From NCBI GenBank assembly GCA_046154965.1, contig JBJXDY010000013.1, forward strand, positions 9,316 through 73,315: DNA of 64,000 bases. Direction: 5' to 3'. A program made the position numbers and the translations under genes. This stretch comes from DATKFM01 sp046154965 (GTDB taxonomy: Bacteria > Pseudomonadota > Alphaproteobacteria > Dongiales > Dongiaceae). Positions 25,220 through 33,815 of the stretch are shown here, piece after piece. The notes under the pieces were generated by a model, which did no database searches, was not told the origin of the DNA, and worked only from the letters and a program-made list of their open reading frames with translations. Position 1 is the stretch's first letter. Each line of letters begins with the position of its first letter.

Positions 25220-25325
25220 CCCGGGGCTTACCCGCCGGTTAAACAGCCGCCCATCTTTTTGTAAATTTTCTCATTTTTTCAATGTACTAAACAATATTTC
25301 CGGCGATCGCGCCGGGCGAAGGGGG

Positions 25326-25354
25326 AAAGGCCCGGCGCCATCGGCTGCCGGGCC
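25326..25354 (-). terminator. Probable terminator of the second RTX gene
   Basis: On the minus strand GGCCCGGC and GCCGGGCC (25347-25354 and 25329-25336) form an 8-bp GC stem around a ten-base loop, followed by TTT and a C-rich tract. It starts 20 bp after the stop of the 25375-27360 gene and so separates it from the giant RTX gene. The T-run is short, so termination strength is uncertain. Confidence 0.55.
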
Positions 25355-25374
25355 CCTTGCCGTCTACCCCGAAC

Positions 25375-27360
25375 TTAGAGCGTGCCGACGAAGATGTCGT
25401 CGTTGGCGCCGGCGCCGATGCTGAGGCCGGCGGAGCCGGTCATGCCGCTGAAGGTCAGCAGCTTGCTGCCGCCGCAGCCGGCATCGATCCACAGTTCCAG
25501 CCCGTCGCCGCCCTGGGCGAAGCTGAGGCGGCCCGCGCGGTCGCCGCCGGCGACGCCGCCCTCCAGGCCGTCGAACAGCGCGTCCAGATCCACCCGGTCC
25601 TGGCTCGAGCCGCTGGAGGAGAAGCCGCAGAGCAGGTCGCCGCCGTCGAGCACCGAGTTGTAGGCGGCGGTGTCCTTGCCGGCGCCCATGTCCAGCTTGT
25701 CGTGGCCGCGGCCGCCTTCCATGGTGTCGTTGCCGTTGCCGCCGAGCAGCGTGTCGTTGCCGGCATTGCCCCAGATGCTGTCATCGCCGTCGCGGCCGTC
25801 CAGGATGTTGTTGCCCTCGTTGCCGGTCAGGCGGTTGCGGGAATTGCTGCCGGCGCCGTCGATGTTCTCTTCGCCGCGCAGCGTCAAATTCTCGACGAAC
25901 TTCGCGGTCAGCAAGTCGAAGCTGACGGAGGTGTTCACGGTGTCATAGCCGCCGCCGGTCGCTTCGACGATCGTATCCGTCGTGTCGCTGACGACATAGA
26001 CGTCGTTGCCTTCGCCGCCGATCAGCGTGTCCAGGCCGCCATTGCCTTCCATGGTGTCGGCGCCGTCATTGCCCTGAATCAGGTCGCCGCCGCCGCCGCC
26101 GCGCAGCTCATCGCCGAAGCCGCTGCCCAGCAGCGTGTCGTTGTAGTCGCTGCCGATGATGCCTTCCAGATTGCGGTAGGTGTCGGTGCCCTGGCCCACA
26201 TGGTTCAGGTTGATCACCGTGTCGCTGCCGCTCTGGACGATTTGCATCATCACCGGGCCGGCGGCCGTCGACAGGTCGAAAGTGTCGATGCCCGCACCGC
26301 CGTCGATGGTGTCGTTGCCCGCGTCGCCGTTGATCTGGTCATCGCCGCCATTGCCCAGCAGCAGATTCTTGCCGGCGTTGCCATGCAGGCGGTTGCGCTC
26401 GTCGTTGCCGGTGCCGTTCAGGTTCGCCGTGCCGCGCAGCGTGAGATTCTCAACATTCTCCAGCTTGCGCAGGTCGAAGCTGACGGAGGAATTGATGGTG
26501 TCATAGCCGCCATCGGCCTGCTCGACGATCTTGTCGGTCGTCGAATCGACGAGGTAGATGTCATTGTCGGCGCCGCCGATCAGCGTGTCATGGCCCGATC
26601 CGCCCGCCAGCGTGTCGCGGCCGGCATCGCCATGGACGATGTCGTTGCCCGCGGCGCCCCACAGGGAGTCGTCGCCTTCGCCGCCATGGATCTGGTCATT
26701 GCCGTCGCCGCCGGTGGCGCGGTCGTCGCCCTTGCCGCCCATCATCAGGTCGTTGCCGGTGCTGCCCCACAGCGTATCGTTGCCCTGGCCGCCGCGCAGC
26801 GTGTCGTTGCCGTCGCCGCCGATCAGGTGATCGTCGCCCTTGCCGCCGCGCAGAAGGTCGTTGCCCGCCTTGCCCCAGATCTGGTCGTCGCCTTCGTTGC
26901 CGCGCAGCGTGTCGTTGCCGTTGCCGCCGTTCAGGGTGTCGTTGCCCTGGCCGCCGCGGATCCAGTCATTGCCGTCGTCGCCATTGGCGATGTCGTTGCC
27001 CTGGCCGGCGAAGATCGCGTCGTGACCGGCGCCGCCATTGACGACGTCATCGCTCTGCAATGCGATGATCAGATCGCTCCGGTCCGTGCCGTTCAGCTTG
27101 TCGGGCTTGGGCGTGCCGATGATGACCGAGGGAAAGCGCCTGTCCGAACCGTGCCACCAATCCAGGCTGTTATCCCACTTCGGCCAGTCAAACCGGTCGC
27201 CATGGTCATGCTGGCCGCCATGTCCGCCCTTGTCATCGTGGACGCCGGTCAGCAGACTGACGATCGAGGTCGAGTTCAGAAGATTGGCGACCGCCGGCTT
27301 GATCTCGAACCTGCCGGCCTTGGCGGTGGGAACAGCGCAATTGTTGTCGCTCTTTTTCAT
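25375..27360 (-). CDS. Secreted RTX calcium-binding protein
   Basis: 661 residues from the start at 27360 (MKKSDNNCAV). Residues 1-80 include a His/Asp/Gly-rich stretch and tryptophans (DWPKWDNSLDWWHG). From about residue 85 it is almost wholly RTX: many GGxGND nonapeptides in a long unbroken beta roll, then two modules with the ENLTLRG strand block. The C terminus (QDRVDLDALFDGL, GLELWIDAGC) is a type I secretion domain closely resembling the giant protein's end (DFIDLDGLFDGL, TQLWIDSNGD), so both probably use one exporter. There is no enzyme domain. The same strand and direction with a terminator between suggest independent transcripts. Confidence 0.9.
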   Translation of the reverse strand: MKKSDNNCAVPTAKAGRFEIKPAVANLLNSTSIVSLLTGVHDDKGGHGGQHDHGDRFDWPKWDNSLDWWHGSDRRFPSVIIGTPKPDKLNGTDRSDLIIALQSDDVVNGGAGHDAIFAGQGNDIANGDDGNDWIRGGQGNDTLNGGNGNDTLRGNEGDDQIWGKAGNDLLRGGKGDDHLIGGDGNDTLRGGQGNDTLWGSTGNDLMMGGKGDDRATGGDGNDQIHGGEGDDSLWGAAGNDIVHGDAGRDTLAGGSGHDTLIGGADNDIYLVDSTTDKIVEQADGGYDTINSSVSFDLRKLENVENLTLRGTANLNGTGNDERNRLHGNAGKNLLLGNGGDDQINGDAGNDTIDGGAGIDTFDLSTAAGPVMMQIVQSGSDTVINLNHVGQGTDTYRNLEGIIGSDYNDTLLGSGFGDELRGGGGGDLIQGNDGADTMEGNGGLDTLIGGEGNDVYVVSDTTDTIVEATGGGYDTVNTSVSFDLLTAKFVENLTLRGEENIDGAGSNSRNRLTGNEGNNILDGRDGDDSIWGNAGNDTLLGGNGNDTMEGGRGHDKLDMGAGKDTAAYNSVLDGGDLLCGFSSSGSSQDRVDLDALFDGLEGGVAGGDRAGRLSFAQGGDGLELWIDAGCGGSKLLTFSGMTGSAGLSIGAGANDDIFVGTL

Positions 27361-27548
27361 CTTTTTTTCTCGACTTCCTGCCCGCGCGATCTGAAACAAA
27401 GGACGGCAAGCCATATGTTCGCTTGCCGTCGGGTCGTATTATTCCGGACATAAATTTCTATTGATTTAAGGCATTTGGTTAGAAAGCTTGGTTATGCGCG
27501 CTTAACGAATCGCCATCAGGAACGGCGTCAGCAGGGGGGACAAATTTC

Positions 27549-28460
27549 ATGGCAAAACCGCCGAAGCCCTTGATTTCCAGGGTAAAAGTCGATGGCTACA
27601 GCGTCGTCACCTACAGCTATGGCAGCGGCGACGAAGTGCTTTTCTTGCTTAACGGAGGTCCCGGCCTGCCCTGCAACTATCTGCGCGAGCCGCTGATCGC
27701 CCTCGTGGATCAGGGATTCCGGGTGGTCACCTATGATCAGCTCGGCTGCGGCCGTTCCGACAGGCCGACCGACAAGAGCCTCTGGAACATCGCCCGCTAT
27801 GTGGAGGAGGTGGAAACGGTACTGCGCGCCCTCGATCTGCCGCCGGTGCATCTTCTCGGCCATAGCTGGGGCGGCTGGCTCGGCATCGAATTTGCGCTGA
27901 CCCATCTGGATTCGATCCGCAGCCTGATCCTGTCGAACACCTGCGGCGACATGCCCCATCTGGTGAGCGAGCTGAACCGCCTGCGCGGCGCGCTGGGCCC
28001 GGAAACCGTGGCCATGATGCAGCGTTACGAAGCAATGGGGCAGTTCGATCATCCCGCCTACCGGGGCGCGATCACCGTGCTGAACTATCGCCATGTGCTG
28101 CGGCTGGACGTGGCGCCGAAGCCGGCCAATGACTCGCTGAAGGATTGGAACATGGGCCCCTACATGGAGATGCAGGGGCCGAACGAGTTCCTCTACATCG
28201 GCAACCTCAAGGACTGGAACCGCATACCCGACATGCACCGCATCGCCGTGCCGGCGCTGGTGATGTGCGGCCAGCATGACGAGATGACGCCGGTCTGCGC
28301 CATGCGCATGCAGCGCGCCCTGCCCGACGCGGAGATTACCGTCTTTCCCAACAGCTCCCACATGCCGATCTATGAAGAGGCCGAGGCCTATCTGGCGCGG
28401 CTGACGAAGTTCCTCGCCAAGCACCGCCGAAGGAAATCCAAGACACGCCGCCGGGCCTGA
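27549..28460 (+). CDS. Proline-specific peptidase-like alpha/beta hydrolase (S33 family)
   Basis: 303 residues. The oxyanion block is LNGGPGLPCNYL, the nucleophile elbow GHSWGGW, and the acid and histidine lie in CGQHDEMTP and NSSHMPI. This is the proline iminopeptidase/tricorn-interacting-factor group of S33, which removes N-terminal proline or acts on amides and lactones. YDQLGCGRSD also fits. No signal peptide. It is divergent from the RTX gene and 11 bp before an endonuclease/phosphatase-family gene in the same direction. A second S33 enzyme is encoded at 34281-35231, so this one probably has a different substrate. Confidence 0.85.
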   Translation: MAKPPKPLISRVKVDGYSVVTYSYGSGDEVLFLLNGGPGLPCNYLREPLIALVDQGFRVVTYDQLGCGRSDRPTDKSLWNIARYVEEVETVLRALDLPPVHLLGHSWGGWLGIEFALTHLDSIRSLILSNTCGDMPHLVSELNRLRGALGPETVAMMQRYEAMGQFDHPAYRGAITVLNYRHVLRLDVAPKPANDSLKDWNMGPYMEMQGPNEFLYIGNLKDWNRIPDMHRIAVPALVMCGQHDEMTPVCAMRMQRALPDAEITVFPNSSHMPIYEEAEAYLARLTKFLAKHRRRKSKTRRRA

Positions 28461-28471
28461 GTAAACAGGCC

Positions 28472-29365
28472 ATGCTGATCGTCAGCTACAACATCCAGTT
28501 CGGCTGCGGCCGCGACGGCAAGGTCGATCTCGCCCGCATTGCCCGCACGGTGGCCGCCGCCGATCTCATCCTGCTGCAGGAGGTGGAGCGCCACTGGCGC
28601 CCCGCCCATGGCGACCAGGCGGAAGAGCTGGCGCGGCTGCTGCCGGCATATCGCTGGGTGCATGGCCCCGCCGTCGATCTCGACGGCAGCAGCATCGGCG
28701 CCGGCGGCCGCGTCGACAATAAGCGGCGCCAGGTGGGTTTGATGATCCTGTCGAAGGCGCCGATTCTCTCCACGCGCCGCCTCGTGCTCGACAAAGTTCC
28801 GGTGCGCGGCAAGATCGCCGACGACGCGATCCTGCTGGAGGCGGTGATCCCCACGGCCTCGGGTGGACTTCGCGTCTATGACACCCACCTCTCCTATCTG
28901 TCCGAGCGCCAGCGGCAGCGCCAGGTGGAGCAGATCCGCGCCTTCATCCAGACCGCAACGCTGCGCGGCCCTGCGATCGCCGGCGACGGCGTCGATCCCC
29001 GGTCGTTCAAGGCCGATTGGGTGGAGCTTGAGGCTGCCGCGCTGCCGCCCATGCCGGCGCCGGCGATCATCATGGGCGATTTCAACATGACCGTGCGTTC
29101 GCCCGAATACGAATTGCTTGTCGGCGCGCTGGATCCCGTCTATGGCCGCCTGGTGGAAGCCGACCGTTTCGCCGACCTGCTCACCCTCGCCGGCCTGGCG
29201 GAGAACGAGGGCGTCACCTTCCCCGGCTCCGGCGGCAAGCTGCCGAAGCGCATCGACCATGGCTTCGTCACCGCCGATCTCGCGGCCGCGGTCAAACGCG
29301 CCTGGATCGACGAAGCCGCCGACGGCTCCGACCATCAGCCTGTGTGGGTGGAACTGGATGTCTGA
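28472..29365 (+). CDS. Endonuclease/exonuclease/phosphatase (EEP) family hydrolase
   Basis: 297 residues with the EEP fold (PF03372). The N-terminal strand is MLIVSYNIQFGCG; the metal-binding glutamate is in LLQEVERHW; then VYDTHLSYLS, MGDFNMTVRS and the terminal SDHQPVWVELDV. All catalytic positions of Mg-dependent phosphodiesterases are present. No signal peptide or membrane anchor is seen. Members cleave DNA, sphingolipids or phosphoinositides, and sequence does not decide among them. Its start is 11 bp after the S33 hydrolase gene, so they are probably co-transcribed. Confidence 0.85.
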   Translation: MLIVSYNIQFGCGRDGKVDLARIARTVAAADLILLQEVERHWRPAHGDQAEELARLLPAYRWVHGPAVDLDGSSIGAGGRVDNKRRQVGLMILSKAPILSTRRLVLDKVPVRGKIADDAILLEAVIPTASGGLRVYDTHLSYLSERQRQRQVEQIRAFIQTATLRGPAIAGDGVDPRSFKADWVELEAAALPPMPAPAIIMGDFNMTVRSPEYELLVGALDPVYGRLVEADRFADLLTLAGLAENEGVTFPGSGGKLPKRIDHGFVTADLAAAVKRAWIDEAADGSDHQPVWVELDV

Positions 29366-29415
29366 CCGCCCGGCAGGATGCGGCGCCAGGGCGGCCGCGG
29401 GCCCATGCGGCGGAA

Positions 29416-29826
29416 TCAGATCCCTTCCTGCCGCCGGAGCTTCGACACGAAGGCGCTGCCGCAGGAGAGCTTGGCAGCGGTCGGCGACTCCGCATCCATC
29501 ACGCGCCAGAACGGCGTGATGTCGGCCAGCGCCTTGCCCTGCTCATGCGCCTCCAGCGCCGCCTCCGCCACGATGCGCAACAGAATGCCCGTGGTGATCG
29601 GGCAGGCGACCTCCGCTTTGTAACGCCGCGCGAGCTTCCGCCGGAACGTCTTCACGTCCAGGCTCCGGCCCCGCGGAATTCCTTCGATGAACTTGGCGAT
29701 GATGGTTGGCGAAGGGATCAGCATGATCTCGCCCTTCTTCATGCCCGCGATATCCATCGGCGCCGGTTTCACTTCATGGGGCCGCGACGACTGAAACTTC
29801 TCGGTCCAGGACTTCTTCCGCTTCAT
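29416..29826 (-). CDS. Small MGMT-like family protein without the alkyl-acceptor motif
   Basis: 136 residues from the start at 29826 (MKRKKSWTEK); an ATG four codons earlier is also possible. The sequence has IPSPTIIAKFIEGIPRG, CPITTGILLRIVAEAA and ITPFWRVMD, which resemble small proteins usually listed as MGMT family. The PCHR active-site motif of true O6-alkylguanine transferases is absent, so direct methyl transfer is unlikely. It is very basic at the N terminus and may bind nucleic acid. It follows a 41-codon open frame in the same direction. Family assignment is moderate. Confidence 0.6.
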   Translation of the reverse strand: MKRKKSWTEKFQSSRPHEVKPAPMDIAGMKKGEIMLIPSPTIIAKFIEGIPRGRSLDVKTFRRKLARRYKAEVACPITTGILLRIVAEAALEAHEQGKALADITPFWRVMDAESPTAAKLSCGSAFVSKLRRQEGI

Positions 29827-29850
29827 CCCATCACCCATTGATCCGCCCGC

Positions 29851-29976
29851 TTAAGCCGGCGGCAGGCAAACATCCGACGGCAGCTCCGTCGGCGCCGTGT
29901 CCCGCGGGTTGTTGACATACTCTTCCAGGATCGGCCGGTCGGCAATCTCCCGCCCGGCCGATTTCGATTGACGCAT
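29851..29976 (-). CDS. Candidate 41-residue small protein
   Basis: An ATG at 29976 opens a 41-codon frame ending at TAA 29851. It is preceded by a G-rich potential ribosome-binding site, and an upstream stop leaves this ATG as the only start. The product begins MRQSKSAGREIADRP and contains EEYVNNPRDTAPTELPSD; third codon positions are mostly G or C, as in real genes here. It ends 25 bp before the MGMT-like start, so the two could be one transcript. No homologue or function is known to me. Confidence 0.4.
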   Translation of the reverse strand: MRQSKSAGREIADRPILEEYVNNPRDTAPTELPSDVCLPPA

Positions 29977-30147
29977 TCGGCCCCCACAACATCGTCGGGC
30001 ATGTCAAGAAGGGGTAACTTCTGGGCATCCATGCGCCTCTCGATCTTATGTCGGTACCGCAATTGCCGAAGGCGCCGAATCATTCCATGGCCGCAAGACA
30101 AGAAATGAGCGTGGATTGGGGCCTTCGTGACGATTGGGTAGAACAGC
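29977..30147. other. Spacer between the small ORF and the porin gene
   Basis: Together with the small ORF this makes a 300-base gap between larger genes. I find no convincing terminator, tRNA or further coding frame in it. A minus-strand TTGACA at 30003-30008 has no good -10 partner at normal spacing. Confidence 0.4.
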
Positions 30148-31332
30148 TTAGAACGTGATATCGGTCCCAATTCCTGCGGCAAGTGCTTGATAGTCGGGCC
30201 CCGCCGCGTCATGGCTGCGGTAGTCGGAATACTCGACGACTCCGTCCAGCGAAATCCCCGGTCCCAGTTCGTAGGATATCGTCGCCGAAAAGACATCGTG
30301 ATCGGCATTGAAGGGGCCAACGCCGCTGGCGCCTGTGACGCCCTCATAGTCGCCGCGAGTCCAGCCCAATCCGGCCGTCCATCCGCTCCAGGCATAGGCC
30401 GCACCCACGCCATACACCCACCGATCATGGCCATCGTCGGCGAGATTCTGGCGCAACTCCGAGGCCGCGCCGATGGTGAATCCGAAGAACGCCACTTGCG
30501 CATAGGCATTGTAGCCGCGCGCATTTTCCGTGTCGTTGGGATTGTCCTCTTTGTCGAAACTGAATGTCGCTCCTCCGCCAAGAACCAGACGAACTCCATC
30601 GAAGTCCTGCATGAAGCTGGCGGCAATCGATAGATTCTCGGAATTCTGTCCGGGATCGTCCTTAAAACGCGTGCCCGCGCCGGCCAGCGTGTTGCGGGTG
30701 TCTTCGGTGTTGTCGGGCGTGAAGGATGCCGCGAGTTGGAAACCGGCGAAGGACGGGCTGAAATAGACCAGCTTGGTTGAATTGTCGTCGACGCCGTAGC
30801 AGGTGCCGTTGGTCGCCGCGTAGCCGGCTATTCCGGCATTCGAGAAATTGAAGTCCGGGCTATCGGCGCCGAACAGCGCCGAAGCGCTGGGCACTTGATA
30901 GCAGAGCTGGGCATAGGCCTCCTCCGTGTCGCCGAAACGAAGTTCGCCAAAGCTGCCATCGAGATACCCATAGACCGAGGCGATCTGATCGTCGGAGGTC
31001 TGTCCGTCGAGCTCGATTTCGACCCCGACCGTGAGGCCGTTCTCAAGCTCTGTCTCGCCCCGGAAGTGAATCTCAACGTCCTGCTTGATGACGTAGTCGC
31101 GGAGGTCGCCATTGTTCGCGCCTGATGACGCGCTGTAATCGCCGGAGAGCACGGCTCCAACAGCGCTCTTGAAATGGCCGTCAATTTCTAGCTTGACCCC
31201 ATCGGCCACGGCATCCGCGGCTAGAAGCCCGGCGGCGGTGAATGCCGTGGAGCCGAGACAACCGCGGCAGATGCCGGCGCGCCGCCGGAATGAACTTGCT
31301 CCGCGCGGGGTTGGCGGCGTCTTGCCGGTCAA
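30148..31332 (-). CDS. Gram-negative porin (outer-membrane beta-barrel) with atypical start
   Basis: The mature protein is a 16-strand-type porin of the alphaproteobacterial porin_4 group: it opens DGVKLEIDGHFKSAVGA, alternates polar and hydrophobic strands with acidic loops, and ends in the aromatic F of GTDITF, the BAM signal. Two cysteines (LCYQ and TCYG) may form a loop disulfide. A signal-like core (GSTAFTAAGLLAADAVA) precedes it, but no ATG sits where expected. I chose a TTG at 31332; a GTG at 31452 is also in frame, and the usual family start falls on an ATC at 31272-31270. Expression is therefore uncertain. It is divergent from a LuxR-type gene. Confidence 0.75.
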   Translation of the reverse strand: MTGKTPPTPRGASSFRRRAGICRGCLGSTAFTAAGLLAADAVADGVKLEIDGHFKSAVGAVLSGDYSASSGANNGDLRDYVIKQDVEIHFRGETELENGLTVGVEIELDGQTSDDQIASVYGYLDGSFGELRFGDTEEAYAQLCYQVPSASALFGADSPDFNFSNAGIAGYAATNGTCYGVDDNSTKLVYFSPSFAGFQLAASFTPDNTEDTRNTLAGAGTRFKDDPGQNSENLSIAASFMQDFDGVRLVLGGGATFSFDKEDNPNDTENARGYNAYAQVAFFGFTIGAASELRQNLADDGHDRWVYGVGAAYAWSGWTAGLGWTRGDYEGVTGASGVGPFNADHDVFSATISYELGPGISLDGVVEYSDYRSHDAAGPDYQALAAGIGTDITF

Positions 31333-31489
31333 TTTGCCGGCCGTCCCGAGGGCATCGATTTGCGGCGGCGAGAGCAGCGATCTGGACAAACCCGTGCGGA
31401 AGGCGTTCTGATAAACCCCGAATCCTGCAGCCAATCCATGCAGCTTGGGCACTGTCGGTTTCTCATTTCGACCGAAAGGAGGGCCTCAG

Positions 31490-32113
31490 ATGACAAAGCT
31501 CAGCGAAAGAAAAACCAGGCTGTTGTTCGGCGGTATCGGTATCGGTAGTTTTGCCCTCCTGCTGGCGCTCGAGGTTTTCACCCAGGAGGACGAGACCACG
31601 CTTCTCGATTTTGTCGGTGACGCGCTCGGCATTCTCTTGATCATCGGCTCCGCGGTAGGTCTAGCTCTCCTCGTTCAACGTATCCAGACGCAACATGAAG
31701 AGCAAATGGCTCTCCTCCGGGACCTGGAGATTGCCCGGATCGAGGGTAGCGGCTGGCGAAGCAGAGCCCAATCCCATCTTTCCGGACTAAAGGCCGAATT
31801 GGACAAGCAATTCCAAAAGTGGAGCATGAGCGCCGCCGAATGCGAGGTCGGTCTGCTGATTCTCAAGGGATTGAGTCACAAGGAGATTGCCGCTCTGCGG
31901 AATACGAGCGACGCAACGGTGCGTCAGCAGGCGCAAGCCATCTACCGGAAAGCGGGCCTTCCCGGGAAAACCGCGTTTTCGGCCTATTTCCTGGAGGATC
32001 TGTTTGTGCCGGACGCGGCGGCGAACAACGGCGGGGCGGATGGGAGCCCTGAATCGCCGCTGGGGGCTGCGGCAGACTCGCCCTCTCACCTGCGGGGTAT
32101 GGAGCCGGCGTAG
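31490..32113 (+). CDS. Membrane-anchored LuxR-type (GerE HTH) transcriptional regulator
   Basis: 207 residues. Two hydrophobic helices near residues 13-30 and 44-62 place the N terminus in the inner membrane. A coiled-coil-like stretch (about 65-110) follows, then a LuxR/GerE DNA-binding domain: MSAAECEVGLLILKGLSHKEIAAL and DATVRQQAQAIYRKAGLPGKTAFSAYFLEDLF. There is no receiver or autoinducer domain. The ATG at 31490 is fixed by the AAAGGAGGG ribosome-binding site. The last 35 residues are low complexity. It lies between the porin (divergent) and an RTX gene (downstream, same strand) and may control one or both; this is inferred from position only. Confidence 0.85.
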   Translation: MTKLSERKTRLLFGGIGIGSFALLLALEVFTQEDETTLLDFVGDALGILLIIGSAVGLALLVQRIQTQHEEQMALLRDLEIARIEGSGWRSRAQSHLSGLKAELDKQFQKWSMSAAECEVGLLILKGLSHKEIAALRNTSDATVRQQAQAIYRKAGLPGKTAFSAYFLEDLFVPDAAANNGGADGSPESPLGAAADSPSHLRGMEPA

Positions 32114-32347
32114 GCGCCGACGGCCTCGGCTGCCAGGCAGAATGAAATGACAGGCATCCGCGGATGTCCGGTCTACGGCTCTTTCTGACAAATGGCGGAT
32201 CGAAGTCTTTCTGACGCAAGTCGGATTTACGCCGCCACAAGGCCAGTCTCATAAATCGCCGCATCGCCTGATATCTGGTTCGCGGGCGCCGTTGCCCAGA
32301 TGAACTGGGGTCGAAGTGCAGGCAAATTTCCTTGAAAGGAGACGGCC

Positions 32348-33697
32348 GTGTCCCTGAGCCATTTTACCCGAGGTTTTCAGCCTTCCAGCGCCCCGTCCAC
32401 GACAATCAACCCCGCCGACTTCGTTAAGACTGTCGACAACCCGTATTTCGCGCTGCAGCCCGGCACCGCCTTCTTCTACGAGAATGCGGACGGCTCCGCT
32501 GCGAATGAGTTCGTCGTCACGCGCCGGACCAAGGTTATCCAGGGCGTCACTTGCGTCGTCGTCATGGATACGGCGACCGAGGATGGCGAGCTGGTCGAGA
32601 AGACGTTCGACTATTTCGCCCAGGATATCTACGGCAATGTCTGGTACTTCGGCGAAGACACCAAGGAATTCGTGGATGGCAAGGTCGTCAGCACGGAAGG
32701 GACCTGGCGGGCCGGGGTCGACGGCGCGCAGCCCGGCATCATCATGAAAGCGTCGCCGCAAGTCGGCGATGAATACAACCAGGAGAACGCGCCCGGGGTG
32801 GCGGAGGACAGGGCCGAAGTGCTGAGCCTGGACGCGCCGGCAAGCGCGGCCTACGCAGCATTCCTGCAGACCCTGCAGACACTGGACACCACGCCGCTCG
32901 ACCCCGGATCGGTGGAACACAAGTTCTACGCCCAGGGGGTCGGCCAGGTTCTGACGGAAAATGTCATCACCGGCGAAATCGAACAGCTGGTGAAGATCAA
33001 GATCGACGGCACGTTGAAGAACGACACTCTCGTCGGCAAGGTGGGGACGGACGAGCTCATTGGCCATGCCGGCAATGACAGCCTGAACGGCTTGGCGGGA
33101 AGCGACACGATCCATGGCGGCTACGGCCGGGATCTGCTGGACGGCGGCAACGACTTGGACGCCGATTGTCTCTATGGCGGAGCCGGCAAGGACACGATCA
33201 ACATCGGCACCGCCGACCGCGCCTTCGGCGGACTCGGCAATGACGTGTTGCGGCTGTTCGATAACTCGGATTTTGGTTCGGTCGATGGCGGCCGGCAGTT
33301 TTGCCGCAGCGTCGCCAGGTCCACCGGCGATGTCCTGACGTTCGATGGCCAATTGGATCTGGCCGCACCTGGCCTCAGCGAGCGGATCACCGGCATTGAG
33401 ACATTGTCCATGAGGAACGGGTCGGGTGGCGACTCCCTCAAGCTCAGTTCGCTGGACGTGCTGGATCTCGGCGACGGTACTTTCAATCCCTTGTTCAAAG
33501 GTCCGGACACATTCCGCAACGGCGACGCCCTGCGGATCGACGGCGAAAGCGGCGACCAGCTCATCCTCACCGGCGGCCAATGGAGCGAGATCGACGCGCA
33601 AAACGCGCCAAAGGGCTACGACGTGTTTGCCGTGCAGGTTCCCTCGGGATCGGCCTACATCCTGGTCCAGGAGGACATAACTGTCAGCCTGAGCTGA
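32348..33697 (+). CDS. Secreted RTX protein with unidentified N-terminal domain
   Basis: 449 residues from a GTG start placed by AAGGAGACG just upstream. Residues 25-215 form a globular region (VDNPYFALQPGTAFFYEN, VTCVVVMDTATEDGELVEKTFDYFAQD, WYFGEDTKEF) that I have seen as an uncharacterised domain in RTX-linked proteins. Residues 218-310 hold five or so GGxGxD-like calcium motifs. The C-terminal 130 residues (TGIETLSMRNGSG, ALRIDGESGDQLIL) are the beta-helical type found at the ends of secreted RTX proteins. No signal peptide, consistent with type I secretion. It is a different design from the two long RTX proteins nearby. Confidence 0.85.
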   Translation: MSLSHFTRGFQPSSAPSTTINPADFVKTVDNPYFALQPGTAFFYENADGSAANEFVVTRRTKVIQGVTCVVVMDTATEDGELVEKTFDYFAQDIYGNVWYFGEDTKEFVDGKVVSTEGTWRAGVDGAQPGIIMKASPQVGDEYNQENAPGVAEDRAEVLSLDAPASAAYAAFLQTLQTLDTTPLDPGSVEHKFYAQGVGQVLTENVITGEIEQLVKIKIDGTLKNDTLVGKVGTDELIGHAGNDSLNGLAGSDTIHGGYGRDLLDGGNDLDADCLYGGAGKDTINIGTADRAFGGLGNDVLRLFDNSDFGSVDGGRQFCRSVARSTGDVLTFDGQLDLAAPGLSERITGIETLSMRNGSGGDSLKLSSLDVLDLGDGTFNPLFKGPDTFRNGDALRIDGESGDQLILTGGQWSEIDAQNAPKGYDVFAVQVPSGSAYILVQEDITVSLS

Positions 33698-33748
33698 TCG
33701 CCTTTATGTCGCAAGTGGTCGTATGGGCGGAGTGCAAGTCGGATCACG

Positions 33749-33776
33749 GGCCGCCGGCGCGAAGACGCCGGCGGCC
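33749..33776 (+). terminator. GC-rich hairpin downstream of the small RTX gene
   Basis: GGCCGCCGGCG (33749-33759) pairs perfectly with CGCCGGCGGCC (33766-33776) around a six-base loop, 52 bp after the RTX stop. There is no T-run behind it, so it may stabilise the 3' end or need Rho rather than being an intrinsic terminator. Confidence 0.45.
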
Positions 33777-33787
33777 GCCCTGAAATC

Positions 33788-33815
33788 TTGACATCTAGGA
33801 AAAAACCCCTATACT
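33788..33815 (+). promoter_or_regulatory. Near-consensus sigma70 promoter-like element
   Basis: TTGACA (33788-33793), a 16-bp spacer and TATACT (33810-33815) make the closest match to a housekeeping promoter I found in the window. No gene follows on the plus strand for over 1.4 kb; the next features are antisense (tRNA-Arg, pip). It could drive a small RNA, or be chance. Confidence 0.35.

Noticed and set aside
21000..27000. CRISPR-like appearance of regularly spaced short repeats
   Set aside because: The repeats are translated RTX nonapeptides in frame and vary by synonymous changes; there are no unique spacers and no cas genes.
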